Below are positions 21,298-32,251 of a stretch of 64,000 nt of DNA, one piece after another (the first letter of the stretch is position 1; every line of letters begins with the position of its first letter). A program made the translations under genes and the position numbers. The DNA is from Adenophora triphylla var. japonica (lineage: Eukaryota; Streptophyta; Magnoliopsida; Asterales; Campanulaceae): positions 310,001 to 374,000 of the forward strand of contig JAFEMH010000759.1 of the NCBI GenBank assembly GCA_022495995.1, written 5' to 3'. The notes beneath the pieces are model-generated. The model was not told the DNA's origin. It did not search any database and saw nothing but the letters and a program-made list of their open reading frames with translations.

Positions 21298-23046
21298 TGA
21301 CCCTTTTTACCTTAGTTGTAATTTTGATACAAACAATTTTATTTCTAACTTTTTGGTGGGCCTTCGTGCCCGTAAACAATTTGTAACATGTTTATCGCTT
21401 TGTTGCGACATTTTATTTGGGCCTGCGTGCCTGTAAACAATTTATCCTTGCTTTCTTTCTATGCTTCTAATTTTTAACTTCTGATTCTCGCACTCCTCTT
21501 TTCTTGTCATACTTTGTTTGAGAATATCTCAAAAAATACTTTCCTTCATTTTATTTCCATACCCCTTACTCCCCCCAAAAAATGAGACTGTCTTTAGGCA
21601 GTCTTATTAAAGGTTTCATGGGGCCATGCGAAAATTTTTCTAGTTTCATATTTTTGACTTGTCGTTACTTAATTAATGCCTCAAGTGACTAGCGACATCT
21701 TCTAGCCGTATTTTAACTTGTCCATAATTTTGATAAAATGCCTCAATTAACTCGTCACATAAATCCAGGTCACTACTTTTATTTGTCTCCTTTGGATGTC
21801 GCGGTTTGCGACTTATCTTTGACTTAATTCTCGCCTTTATGAATGGTTTCTTTCTTTGAAATTTATGTTTTTGCTTTATTACTCTGCCTTGGATATTTCC
21901 TCTTTGTATGTAGCTGTTTCCGACTTTACTTCTAGACTGACTCACATGATATGTAACTATCCTTTGCTTGTCGCCTGTTTTGCTTTTCGATAATTTTGAC
22001 TTTCGCTTTGATAGTTTATTAAAGATTCACTTTATACACTTTATCTCTATATACATACTTCTCCCTTCAAAAGAGTGAGGCCTGTCTTTAGGCAGCCTTA
22101 CTCCTTAACTATGCTTCTCGCCATCTAGCTTTACTTAGCTTTGTGGCGACTTCTTCTCCTTGTACGTTAAGTCAAAACTTCATTTGATGCAAACCGCATC
22201 AAAAACCGCCTGAAACAAATTGCATCTAGGCCAAAATTTCTTTGCCCTAACCGCTTGCTCAAAACCGCCTGCGGCAAACCGCGCTTGATGCAAACCGCAT
22301 CTAATACAAACCGCAGTTGATGCAAACTGCATCAACTACAAACCGCCATTTGATGCAAATCTGGCGACTTAAATCCCTTAGCCAAACTTTTATTGTTCCA
22401 ACCTTGTTCAACTTTTTGCCTGACACCTTTAAGCCAGGTCTTTTCTGTGCCTATTAAAAAGCCAGGACTTTCTGTGCCTGGCCCTATAAGCCAGAACTTT
22501 TGCTTCCTGGTGCCTGACCCACCAAGCCAGGACTTTTGCTTCCTTATGCCTGGCCCTACAAGCCAGGACTTTTTTCTTTGGCGGCAACCTTCACTTGCCT
22601 CCATCTTCAAGCTTTACTTCATATTCAAGCTTCTCTTGGCGGCAACCTTCATTGCCTCCATCTTCAAGCTTTACTTGGCGGCAACTTTCCTTCATTCACA
22701 CTTACTGTCATCCCGTGCTCGATTTGCTCCTCTCGTGCACTCGATCATCAATACATTGATCCATGAAACATAAAGTAAACTTTGTTAGAATTTAACAAGT
22801 ATTAACGAATATGATGCAAGCATGTCGCTAGGCAATTCCTGCAATCTTTTCAATAATACGCCAAGATACATCATTCTAGACTATCAAATTTTACATAACT
22901 TTCCCCCTAGATGCGACAACCATAATGTTCAAGTTACAAGAAAAGTTATATAACTTTTGCTATCTAGCATGCGACAATCAAAATAGTTGAATCATAAACA
23001 GAAAACAACAACTTCATTGGTAAAACCGCTTTAGATGATCAACACT
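21298..23046. other. Tat interior between the antisense gene and integrase
   Basis: No gene. It serves as the 3' flank of both convergent units. It holds short T-rich stretches with repeated GTCTTTAGGCAG(T/C)CTTA (about 21590 and 22083) and the repeat cluster described at 22186-22700. Confidence 0.6.
22186..22700. repeat. hairpin and 'AAGCCAGGACTTTT' repeat cluster
   Basis: GATGCAAACCGCATC recurs at 22186-22200, 22287-22301 and, with one change, 22319-22333. Each is a hairpin with GATGC/GCATC arms, and CAAACCGC is repeated between them. From 22431 to 22570 an AAGCCAGGACTTTT...GCCTGGCCC unit recurs about five times. From 22582 to 22690 GGCGGCAACCTTCA...TCTTCAAGCTTTACTT recurs two to three times. 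Non-coding. Confidence 0.7.
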
Positions 23047-24044
23047 CTAGGCATTTTTAAGCTCCTCCCCATCTTTCTTCTTCAACTTATAAGTTCCTTC
23101 TCTAATGAACTTGATCACTTGGAACGGACCTTCCCATCTTTCATTCAGCTTTGTAAACCCCGGCTTTGGCCCAGTGGCCTCCACACTTATGAGGACCCAA
23201 TCTCTGACATTGAATGACCTCTTGTTAACTCTCTTGTCATGCTGCACCTTCATATTCTGCTTGTAATTGATCATTCTCATTCTCGCCTGAAGCCTCTTCT
23301 CGTCACTTAGATCCAGATCATTGCAGCGCCTTTGTCCATTTCTCACTTCATCATAATAAGTCACCCTGTAAGTCGGCAGCGCCATCTCAGCTGGCGCCAT
23401 GGCTTCAGACCCATAAGTTAGCGCGAACGCTGGCGCCATGGCTTCAGACCCATAAGTTAGCGCGAACGCTGTTTCTCCAGTTGAGCCCTTTATGGTCGTT
23501 CTAACATACCACAATGCCGTCGGCAATTCCTCCAACCAGGCATCACCTCTTCCATCCAAATTCTTACATAGGGAGGCAATGATCTGCTTGTTTGCCACCT
23601 CAGCCTGCCCGTTGCATTGCGGCCTATAACTGCGGACTTCCAGTGTTTCACATTCAATCTTGCACACTCTGTCGAAAACTTTTTCCCAAACTGGGTCCCA
23701 TGATCAGAGACAATAGCCCTTGGCAACCCATATCTGCACCAAATATTTTCTTGAACAAACTTTATCACATTATCATCACTGATTGTCTCCAGTGCTTTCG
23801 CTTCGGTCCACTTAGTAAAATAATCCACTGCAACGACCACATGTTGGCATCCACCCTTAGCTTTTGGGAAAGGCCCTATCAAATCAATCCCCCACATATC
23901 AAATGGCAGTGTCGCCACAATTGGGGTTTGCTCAGTTGTTGGCTGCCATGGAATGTTGCCGTGCCTCTGGCATTTCTCGCACTTCTTCACGTAATTTTCA
24001 TCATCTTTACTCAAACTAGGCCAATAATACCCATGGAATAAAAC
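23047..24044 (-). pseudogene. Tat integrase
   Basis: Two frames on the minus strand. 24014-23490 contains CEKCQRHGNIPWQP (the HHCC zinc end), FDMWGIDLIGPFP and VDYFTKWTEA (first catalytic Asp), and YGLPRAIVSDHGTQF (second Asp). After a frameshift near 23650, 23667-23047 has YRPQCNGQAEVANK, whose Glu is the third acidic residue, then LPTALWYVRTT and the C-terminal block NERWEGPFQVIKFI. A 39-bp in-frame tandem duplication (23393-23470) repeats FALTYGSEAMAPA. The enzyme would insert the cDNA. The break makes this copy inactive unless frameshifting occurs. Confidence 0.85.
23393..23470. repeat. 39-bp perfect tandem duplication in integrase
   Basis: Two identical copies, 23393-23431 and 23432-23470, each beginning GGCGCCATGGCTTCAG. 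It adds 13 residues in frame downstream of the catalytic core. Confidence 0.95.
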
Positions 24045-25156
24045 TTATTCGGCCAGGGTTCTCGCACCAGGGTGGCCTCCACAAACTCCCTCATGAATCC
24101 CAAACAACACTTTCTCCACCAAGCTGGGTTCAACACATCTCATGAGCGGCTTTATAAAAGACTTTCTGTGCAGAATTCCATCTTGAATTGGAAACCTTGG
24201 TGAGGTCACCTTTATTAGCTTGGCCTTTTCCTCATCAGGTGGCAACTCTCCCTTATCCAAAAATTCTTTCATTTCAGTTACCCAATTCTTTTTCGCTTCG
24301 TCAATCTCCATGATCACTGTCCTGTTGATTGCCGGCATGTCAACATACTCCACCATTGGCTCACTAACCGAACCTTGCATGTCGCCTCCTGCCGACCTGC
24401 TCAACGTATCTGCCCATGAATTTTCAGCTCTATCAATCTGTACCAGCTCCCAAAAATCAAACCCTTTCAAAATGTTTCTCGCCATATTGCAATACTTCAC
24501 CAAAACAGGATGCAACACCCCATACTCACCTTTTACTTGGTTCACAATCAGCTGGGAATCTGAGTGCATGACAATCTTTTTCAGCCCAATATCTCTCGCC
24601 AGTTCAATTCCGCAATCAACGCCTCATATTCCGCCTGATTGTTTGAAACAACAAATTTAAACCTCAGAGCTTTCTCATACTTGCAATCTTCATCATCAGG
24701 GGATACCAAGGTGATTCCCGCTCCACCTCTTTCCTTGGCTGACGATCCATCTACATGCAAGCTCCAGCAATTCGGCAGCCTCTCCTTCTCTTCAATCAAA
24801 CTGGGCACAATTTTCTTTGTCGCCCTCTTCTTAATTCCCTCTTCAACCAACTCTGCCTGCGACTTTGTGAATGAAGTCTCTACAATAAAATCAGCCAAAT
24901 CTTGCGCCTTTATCGCTCGGCGAGATTCATACCTTATATCAAATTCTGTCAGCTCAATCGACCATTTTAACAATCTTCCCGCTGTATCAAGCTGCTGCAA
25001 AATATTCCTCAAAGGGGCATCGGTCAGGACCACAATAGTATGCGCCACAAAATAGGCTCTCAGCTTTCTCGCGGCAATCACTAAAGCGTAGGCCAACTTC
25101 TCGACATTAAAATATCTCGCTTCAACCTCGCTCAACGCCTTAGACACATAGTACAC
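24045..25156 (-). pseudogene. Tat RNase H region (two RNase H domains)
   Basis: 25156-24581 begins with the end of the gypsy RNase H (YYVSKALSEVEARYFNVEKL, then LTDAPLRNILQQ). It continues into a second, archaeal-like RNase H (WSLHVDGSSAKERGGAGITL, then VSNNQAEYEALIAEL), a mark of the Tat lineage. After a frameshift near 24580, 24569-24045 finishes it (MHSDSQLIVNQVKGEYGV, ENSWADTLSR) and leads to the integrase zinc region (EGVCGGHPGARTLAE). It would degrade the RNA strand during reverse transcription. Broken by the frameshift. Confidence 0.85.
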
Positions 25157-26202
25157 CGGCCTCTGACACTTCCATCTTCTCTTACCAACACTGCAGCCAC
25201 CCCATAATCTGATGCCGCCAGATAAATATACAACTCCTCTCCCTCAACCGAGCTACACAATAATGGCGGCTTCCCCAAATAAGCCTTCATCTGCTCAAAC
25301 GAAACATTGCACTCCTCATCCCAGACAAACTTCTTTCTGCCTTTCAAAACCTTGAAAAAGGGTAAACACCTCTCAGAAGATCTTGAGATAAACCACCCCA
25401 AAGCAATAATTCTTCCATTCAGCCGCTGGATCTCGCAAATTGACTTGGGTGGCGACATATCCAGCAAGGCTTGAATCTTCTCGGGGTTAGCCTCAATCCC
25501 TCTTCGATTCACCAACAATCCCAAAAATTTTCCTGCCGTTAGCCCAAATGTGCATTTACTGGGGTTCAACTTCATTGAATTTTTTCTCAAATTATCAAAA
25601 GTCTCGGCGAGATCCAACAGATGGTCATTTTCCTTTGTCTTAATTACCATATCATCAATATAAGCTTCAATGTTCCTCCCAATCTGCGACTTGAACACTT
25701 CATTCACCATTCTCTGATACGTCGCTCCGGTATTCTTCAAGCCAAAAGGCATCATCTTATAACAAAAATTTCCTTTGGGAGTCCGAAAGGCTGTTTTCGC
25801 CCTATCCTCTTCAGCCATCTTGATTTGGTGATATCCCGAGTAAGTATCAATGAAACTGGACACCTTATGGCCGGCAATAGAATCCACCAAATTATCAATC
25901 TTTGGCAACGGGTAACAATCCTTTGGACATGCCGTATTCAAATCTGTAAAATCAATACACATTCTCTATTTTTTATTCGCCTTCAACACCATTACAGGGC
26001 AAGCCATCCAAATTGGATGAATTTTCTCAATGATTCCCGCCTTTAAAAGTTTTTCAACCTCTTCCAAAACTGCCTTCTCCTTCTCAGGCGACAAATATCT
26101 CACTTTCTGCTTAAATGGTTCAATGTTGGGGTCAGCATTCAGGCAGTGCATGGCGACATTTTCATCTATGCCCCTCATATCTTCTGGTTGCCATGCAAAC
26201 AC
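25132..26202 (-). pseudogene. Tat reverse transcriptase
   Basis: 25962-25132 has CIDFTDLNTACPKDCYPLPK, DTYSGYHQIKMAEEDRAKTAF, MPFGLKNTGATYQRMVN and the catalytic YIDDMVIKT, then FLGLLVNRRGIEANP and the connection domain. The preceding 26202-25966 carries the N-terminal part (LLKAGIIEKIHPIWM then VMVLKANKK). A stop separates the two where KMRMCIDF would be expected. Standard gypsy RT order, with catalytic aspartates intact but the frame interrupted. Confidence 0.9.
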
Positions 26203-26210
26203 ATCTAAGT

Positions 26211-26522
26211 TTATTTCAAAAATTCAATCAACTGATCTCGCTCGCCTCTCGCCAATTGCTTCCCGATCTTAATTTTCTGCTCAGGGAAATAATTGTTAAT
26301 CTCCACCTCCTCTAAATCTTCTAAGGCTTGGATGTCGGGCTCATCCCTCACCTGCAATGTATCAACCTCTATCCTCTTTCTTTTCCTGCTCTTGGAAACA
26401 ACCACCTTTCTTGGATCAACAAAAACATTTCCAGTAGGCCGCCCTTCACAATCCTCCACCTCTATTGTCTCACACTCCTCTTCTGACTCGTCCACAATCT
26501 CTTCAATTATTGGATCCCTCAT
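26211..26522 (-). pseudogene. Tat pol linker between protease and RT
   Basis: An acidic stretch (DEPDIQALEDLEEVEINNY) lies between protease and RT. No domain recognised. It continues into 26202-25966 after a short frame break. Confidence 0.5.
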
Positions 26523-26533
26523 CTACACAAACC

Positions 26534-27328
26534 TTACATCCTGGCATATCTCAAATTTGGGGTCACATTCACCATCTCCATTAAAAACCTATTCTTGCCT
26601 TCACCTTCCTGCTCAACAACCTCTTGCTCAGATTCCCGCACATCAACCACTTCGGCCTCCCGTATTTCCTCAATCTCAATCTCTATGCTCTCTGAAACCT
26701 CACTTGCCACCACGATAATTATTGTCGTTTTGTTCAACATACTTTTCATCACTTCCCAATCAACCTCATCTTCCACTGCCTCAACCACATTAATCCTCAG
26801 CTGGCGAGAAGCCGACTTTGGTGTCAAGGAGCTTGTGCTTACCGCCTTAGCTTTTTGCATTTCTTTCTTCTTTCTCATCACTGTAATTACCTCGCTTTTC
26901 AAACACCCAATGCCGTTTGGGGTTGGATACTTTACTTTCTGGTGCGAAATTGACACAACCATCTCGAAGCTCTGCATGAATGGGATCCCCACAATCGCGT
27001 TATAAGGGGAAACCAAATCAATCACCATAAATTCAACATTCTCAGATCTCGCCAGTCGGCCTTCTCCAATCTCAACTTCCAACATTATAGTGCTCTTCAC
27101 CTTGACAGTATGATTTGTGAACCCTTCCAAAAATCCATTATATGGCACTAAGTTTGCTTCTGTATAATTCATTCTCTTGAAAACCTCATAATATAAAATG
27201 TTCTTGCTGGCCCCCGAATCCACCAAAAGTCTCTGCACAATGTTGTTTCCCGGATAAATAGTTATTATCACCGGCTGGCTCCCATGGCTCTTGGTGACGG
27301 CCAATTCTCGCCTGGAAAAGCTGATCAC
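26534..27328 (-). pseudogene. Tat aspartic protease region
   Basis: The minus-strand frame contains LLVDSGASKNILYYEVF (active-site DSGA) and VSPYNAIVGIPFM, the pattern of retropepsins in Tat elements. A Lys-rich and then Glu-rich tail (EIEIEEIREAEVVDV) follows. The protease would cut Gag-Pol. It is in a different frame from gag and RT here, so the original polyprotein is disrupted. Confidence 0.8.
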
Positions 27329-27466
27329 CCTATCCTCACTAGCGACATACTCTGGGACGTTGAATTTTTGCGACTAAGTCATAATCTGGCTATTAAGCTG
27401 AGCCATACTAGGCAAAGGATCTTGAATAACATCAACCAAATTTCTTTCAGGTCTTTCCCCTTCATC

Positions 27467-29327
27467 TCACTCTACATTTTTCTCCAAATACTCCTTCAAG
27501 TTGCCCCCATCAATCTTCATCTGAATCACTCTCATCAAATTGTAACAATTTTCTGTTGTATGCCCCTTATCCTGGTGATACTCACAAAAACTGCTCTGAT
27601 CTCTAGCTCCTATTGTACCTTCCTTAATGGGGTAAGGTGGCGGCAAATTCACCCTTTTCAAGATCTCGCTGATACTGGTATTCAGCCTATCATACTTAAC
27701 AATTCTTTGCGGATCACGACCTCTATTGCGGCCTCCACTCCCTCCTGCCTGACTCCCGCCACGGCTTCCTCTATCTCCCCTTCTTTCATCCTTCACAACC
27801 TCAATTCTCTCCTTAATATTCTTCTTTGAAGTAGAGGTTGTCGCAGGTGCCACTGCATCATCATCATTATCACCTCCACAATAGCCTCTAACCCTTTCAT
27901 ACAACTTGCCAGCCGTCTCTGGCAACCTCATGCCCAATTCCCGCTTGAAATGACCTGGCAACAAACTTGCATTGTACAGCATAATAATGTTACTCTGCTC
28001 AATGTCTGAAATCTGGTTGGCGACTTTCATGAACCTCTCTGTATAACTCACAATTCCTTCACCAGCCTTCTGCCTGATTTCGCATAACTCTTGCTTCCGG
28101 ACAGGCTGTGCCCCAGATGCACTGAATCTCGCCAAAAACTTCCTCTTGAAATCTTGATAACCAGTTATCAATTCTGAAGGCTGGGCCAAAAACCACTCCA
28201 ATGCGTGATCAGTCAGCGTGCTCGCCAGCACTCTACACAAAATGGCCTCACTTTTGGTTAACATAGACAAAGTCACCTCAAACCCGCCAACATGGGTTTT
28301 CGCCCTAGTATTCCCATAATAACTCGACAAGCTAGGCATGCATAAAGTAAGATCTGGGTCGGCATTCTGAATACTCTTTACAAATGGGGCCAAATAAGAA
28401 TCCTTTTCTTCCACCGTCTTGGTTCCCGCCTCTAGCTCCTTAATCTTCTTAGCCATTTCAATCTTCCACTTATCACCCCCTCCTTTTTAGATTTCTCAGC
28501 CTCAGCAGCTTTCTTATCACTTTCCTTCTCATCTTTTTTCTCACTTTTCTCATGTCGCCTGCGGTCCCTGTCCCGCGGCGACCTTTCCTCATGATGCGGC
28601 CTTTCTGCATGTCGCGACCTTGATGAATGATGCGACCTTTCATCCGAATACTTAAAACGGCTGGGCCGATAAGTTTTGTCCATTGTAGACCCACTATCCA
28701 TCTCGTCTTCCTCGTCTTCCTCATATTCATAATAATAGGACTCTTCTCGCGAGTTTCCAGGCTTGTGATACACTTTCTTCCTTTTCCCCCCCTCTTCAAA
28801 CTCTTGATACTTTCTCTTCACAATGGCTCCCTCTGATCTGGCCTTGACGGCTTCTCGCCTAGGCTCCCTGACCTTCTCCTTGGGCGGCGGCATATCCCTC
28901 GCTCGCCTTGGCTCCCTCTTTGACACACTTTGGCTAGCCACCTGCTCGCTCGCTGGGCTCTTTCCATCTGCCCTTGCCAATACATTGGGCGGGATCTGAG
29001 TTGGCTCCTGCCTCATCTCCATCAATCTTTTATTGTTGGAGAGAATTTGCAACATCAAATCATTGTTGGCCCTTATTTGATCTGCCTCTGCCCTAACATC
29101 ATCCTCCCTTGAGGGAGCGGGATCCTGCTCTTCCGCTCTCGCCTTCGACTTATCTGCTCGCGCCTTGGATTGCCGCTCTCTACCTCCCCTAATAGTCGAT
29201 TCTTTCTCAGTAGAATGTACATCACCTCCCTTTCAGACCCTCTAGCCATACGAGTATCCTTAGGGTTTGGGGTTGTCAGAGCCAAATTCTGGGCAGTCTT
29301 AGAAGGGGTCCCTTTATCTTGATCCAT
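27467..29327 (-). pseudogene. Tat gag
   Basis: Start ATG at 29327 (MDQDKGTPSK). Frame breaks lie near 29220 and 28485. The middle part (29058-28432) is a charged Arg/Glu/Lys-rich N-terminal region. The last part (28456-27467) holds the capsid-like core (ALEWFLAQPSELITGYQDFK, ELCEIRQKAGEGIVSYTERF) and a single zinc-knuckle-like motif CEYHQDKGHTTENC, as in Tat gags. It would form the virus-like particle. Two frameshifts make it non-functional as it stands. Confidence 0.85.
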
Positions 29328-29537
29328 CTTACAAGCTTTTCTGGGTTTGTACAGACACACGAACAAGAGCAAAGCTTACACGAACAAGAGCAAAGCTTAC
29401 ACAAACAGAAACAACGTTGACATCAACTGGTCTGAAAGGTTTTCTGGGTTTCTGACTCAAGAACAAGAACAACAGCAACTCAAACACACCAAGAACAACC
29501 ACAAACTTCACCGGACCAAACAAAGAGGAAAAATTGG

Positions 29538-29554
29538 CCCCGACAACGGAACCA
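29538..29554 (-). promoter_or_regulatory. primer-binding site of the Tat element (tRNA-Asp-like)
   Basis: On the minus strand TGGTTCCGTTGTCGGGG, two bases inside the 5' LTR. It matches the common gypsy tRNA-Asp primer site TGGCGCCGTTGCCGGGG at 14 of 17 positions. Confidence 0.75.
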
Positions 29555-29556
29555 AC

Positions 29557-30292
29557 TGATGCTACCAAGACAAATATGGTTGCACAGGCTGACTTGAACA
29601 GAGAAAGGGGATACTCCGGCTATCCTCTTTGAATGGTCACCTACACACATACACAAATGTCAACTAGGCCGGGGGTGTCTCCGGTGTTACCCCTTCGGCG
29701 TGAGAGTAAGTTAACTGGTCTTTAACAAGCCAATAACAATGGAGTTCTTAGAGAGAGAAAGCTTAGAAGAGTGAGAAAGAGACTTACAAATGACATTTTC
29801 CCAGTGGCTTATATACTCCCATGCACCAGATGCCTTGCACATGGGGGACACTTGTCAATCATCAACTAAAGGTGCCAACCACCCCTAAATTAGTGGAGAT
29901 GCACTGTTCACCCTGTCAAATCAATCCATATTGACGGTTATGGTGGGGTCCATATGTAATAGTCTGACATCATTCAAAGTCATTAGTCACGTAAGTCGCC
30001 CAGGCGACAATCAAAGGAGAGGCGGCAATCTTCATATTGCCCCCAATCCTATCCTCCATTCAGGCAATATTCTCGCCTGTTGATTCTATCAGTACATGTC
30101 ACTCATAACCAAGGGGTACTTCTCGCTTGGCCTTATTCTCACGCGTCGGTCTACGCCTGTCGCCTTATCACCTATGTCGCCTCATCACTTTGGGCCTACC
30201 TTAGCACATGTATTAAACGTATGTGGCCCATTTCGTCATGTTGGGCCTGATGTACTGTTTCAGGCCCAAATCCATTTTTCATAATCACATCA
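29557..30292 (-). repeat. 5' LTR of the Tat element
   Basis: Partner of 8882-9617. On the minus strand the U3 has the perfect inverted repeat GTCGCCCAGGCGAC (30008-29995) and further GTCGCC/GGCGAC copies up to about 30180. The TATA box (TATATAAG) is at about 29826-29819. Confidence 0.92.
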
Positions 30293-30293
30293 G

Positions 30294-30836
30294 GAATTGT
30301 TTGAATTTGATGTATCGGGTAATAAATTAGAAGGTTTATTGCCTCCAAATCTTTGTTACAGAAAGAAGCTTACTCAATCAGAGACTTTTGATAATCAATT
30401 TTCAGGCAATATTTCGGCCTTCTATGGTAAATGTAAAACTATGATTTATGTACGTATGTCTAATAATGAGTTGACCGGAGAAGTGTCGGCTGGATTTTGG
30501 GGATTTTCTGGACTTGAGTACATGGATCTTTCAAGTAATAAGCTTGAAGGTCTGATTGCTGAGCCAATATCCAGTGCTCGAGAGCTTACAAAATTATTGG
30601 TTTCAGGCAATAGCTTTTCTGGCGAGTTTCCAGCAGGATTTTGTAAACTGCAAGAGCTAGTTCAATTGGATTTAAGCAGTAATCAGTTTTCGGGTAAATT
30701 GCCTAGTTGTGTTGGGGCATTCAAGAAGCTGCAGAAGCTTGATCTTCATGGGAACAAGTTTATGGGAGAAATTCCAAACATGTTTGGATCTTGACTGGTC
30801 TTTTTCAATTTGAATCTATCTAATAATAGTTCTTCT
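30294..30836 (+). pseudogene. HSL2-like: HSL2-like LRR receptor kinase fragment
   Basis: The open frame encodes about six leucine-rich repeats: FEFDVSGNKLEGLLPPNLC, YVRMSNNELTGEVSAGFW, LTKLLVSGNSFSGEFPAGF, LVQLDLSSNQFSGKLPSC, KLQKLDLHGNKFMGEIP. A TGA at 30792-30794 breaks the frame at a position where the family usually has Trp, and LNLSNN follows in the same frame. This pattern resembles the middle of the ectodomain of HAESA-like 2, which binds IDA peptides in abscission. Signal peptide, transmembrane segment and kinase are absent. It abuts the Tat LTR directly. Confidence 0.75.
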
Positions 30837-30861
30837 CACCCAGAATCTGATCCCATAGAGA

Positions 30862-31580
30862 CGAATTCTCAGTTTATAAATGTGAAAATCATTATACAGT
30901 TATTTACATCAAAACTGTGAAATAGACTTCTCAGTTTATAAATGTGAAAACCATTATACAGTTATTTACATCAAAACTGTGAAATAGACTTCTCAGTTTA
31001 TAAATGTGAAAACCATTATACATTTATTTATATCAAAACTGTGAAATAGACTTCAAACTCTAACCATAATAATTGTGAAATACACATCACAGTTTAAAAA
31101 TTTATCAGTTGTTTAAGCAAAATACCTGTGAAATACACATCACAGTTATTTCAATACACAGTTATTAAGCTCATATACATGTCAAAACCATTTCACATCT
31201 TTATATAACTGTGAAATAGAATTCTCAGTTTATAAATGTGAAAACCATTATAAAGTTACTTACATCAAAACTGTGAAATAGACTTCTCAGTTTATAAATG
31301 TGAAAACCATTATACATTTATTTACATCAAAACTGTGAAATAGACTTCAAACTCTAACCAAAATAAATGTGATATACACATCACAGTTATTTCAGTAGAC
31401 AGTTATTAAGCTCATATACATGTCAAAACCATTTCACATTTTTATATAAATGTGAAATAGAATTCTCAGTTTATAAATGTGAAAATCATTATACAGTTAT
31501 TTATATCAAAACTGTGAAATAGAATTATCAGTTTATAAATGTGAAAACTATTATACAGTTTCATATTCAGGTGTGAACAA
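30862..31580. repeat. 62-bp minisatellite with higher-order pattern
   Basis: CTCAGTTTATAAATGTG recurs at 30868, 30930 and 30992 (62 bp apart) and again from about 31222 and 31464. A second block (CTTCAAACTCTAACCA) recurs 298 bp apart (about 31050 and 31348). Units contain inverted AACTGTGAAAT and ATTTCACA strings. AT-rich and non-coding. Confidence 0.85.
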
Positions 31581-32250
31581 ATGATAAATGATTTTCTCAG
31601 ATTTTTTTTACAAGGGAAAAATAATTTTATTTTATTTATAAAATTTGAAATATATGAGAGTGTACTTGTTTGATTCATGTTGACGATGCGATTAAAATGG
31701 TGATTTCAAACTATTTTTACAATTTCTAGATTTTGGGATATTGCATTTTAAAATTTTGATGGAAAAAATAAGGAAGAAAGAGAAAGAGGAGAGAGAAAAT
31801 GAGGAGAGAAGAAACCAACGAAAACAACCAAATTAAAAACATTGTTTCAGTGTGTAAATTGAACTAAACCAAATAGTCAGTTTCATTTTGGTTTCCTTAT
31901 TTCAAGGGTAGTAGAAACTGAACCAGCTCGAGGTGTAAATAAAGTATACAGGGGATCATATTTAAATTTATATATATACGCACACAGACGTGTTCATTGG
32001 TGTGGTAATCACGTGGTGCCACCAGGGGGCAGTTTGAAACAAAAAAAAATTGAAGGACTTATTGGCGAGTTTCTAAATTGTGTGTCCTTATTGATCGTTT
32101 TCATTTGGCCGAAGAGCTTATTGGTCAAAGCCTTTTTTATAATTGACTTATAAAACAATTTTTTCAAAAAAAAAAAAAAATCAAAATTTCCATCGCCGCA
32201 ATATTTATAAGTAACTTATTATAAGACTTATTTGTCACAAAATTCTTGCA
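31581..32250. other. AT-rich spacer
   Basis: No gene seen. It includes a purine-rich stretch (about 31770-31815) and A/T runs upstream of the P450 fragment. Confidence 0.5.
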
Positions 32251-32251
32251 G

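Larger units (their letters stand above)
8882..30292 (-). mobile_element. Tat-type Ty3/gypsy retrotransposon with antisense gene, split by Copia-1
   Basis: Two 736-bp LTRs (8882-9617 and 29557-30292) face the same way and differ at about 30 positions by eye (about 4%). Coding order on the minus strand is gag, protease, reverse transcriptase, RNase H plus a second archaeal-like RNase H, then integrase, the Tat-lineage order. A tRNA-Asp-like primer site lies beside the right LTR and a G-rich tract beside the left LTR, so the right LTR is the 5' one. Between integrase and the 3' LTR lies an antisense gene, interrupted by Copia-1. Without that insertion the element would be about 13.2 kb. All reading frames carry breaks. 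The bases flanking the LTRs do not form a clear 5-bp duplication. Confidence 0.9.

Noticed and set aside
30293..30836. HSL2-like fragment as the insertion target of the Tat element
   Set aside because: If so, the upstream part of the gene should appear left of 8882; it does not, and no duplication is present.
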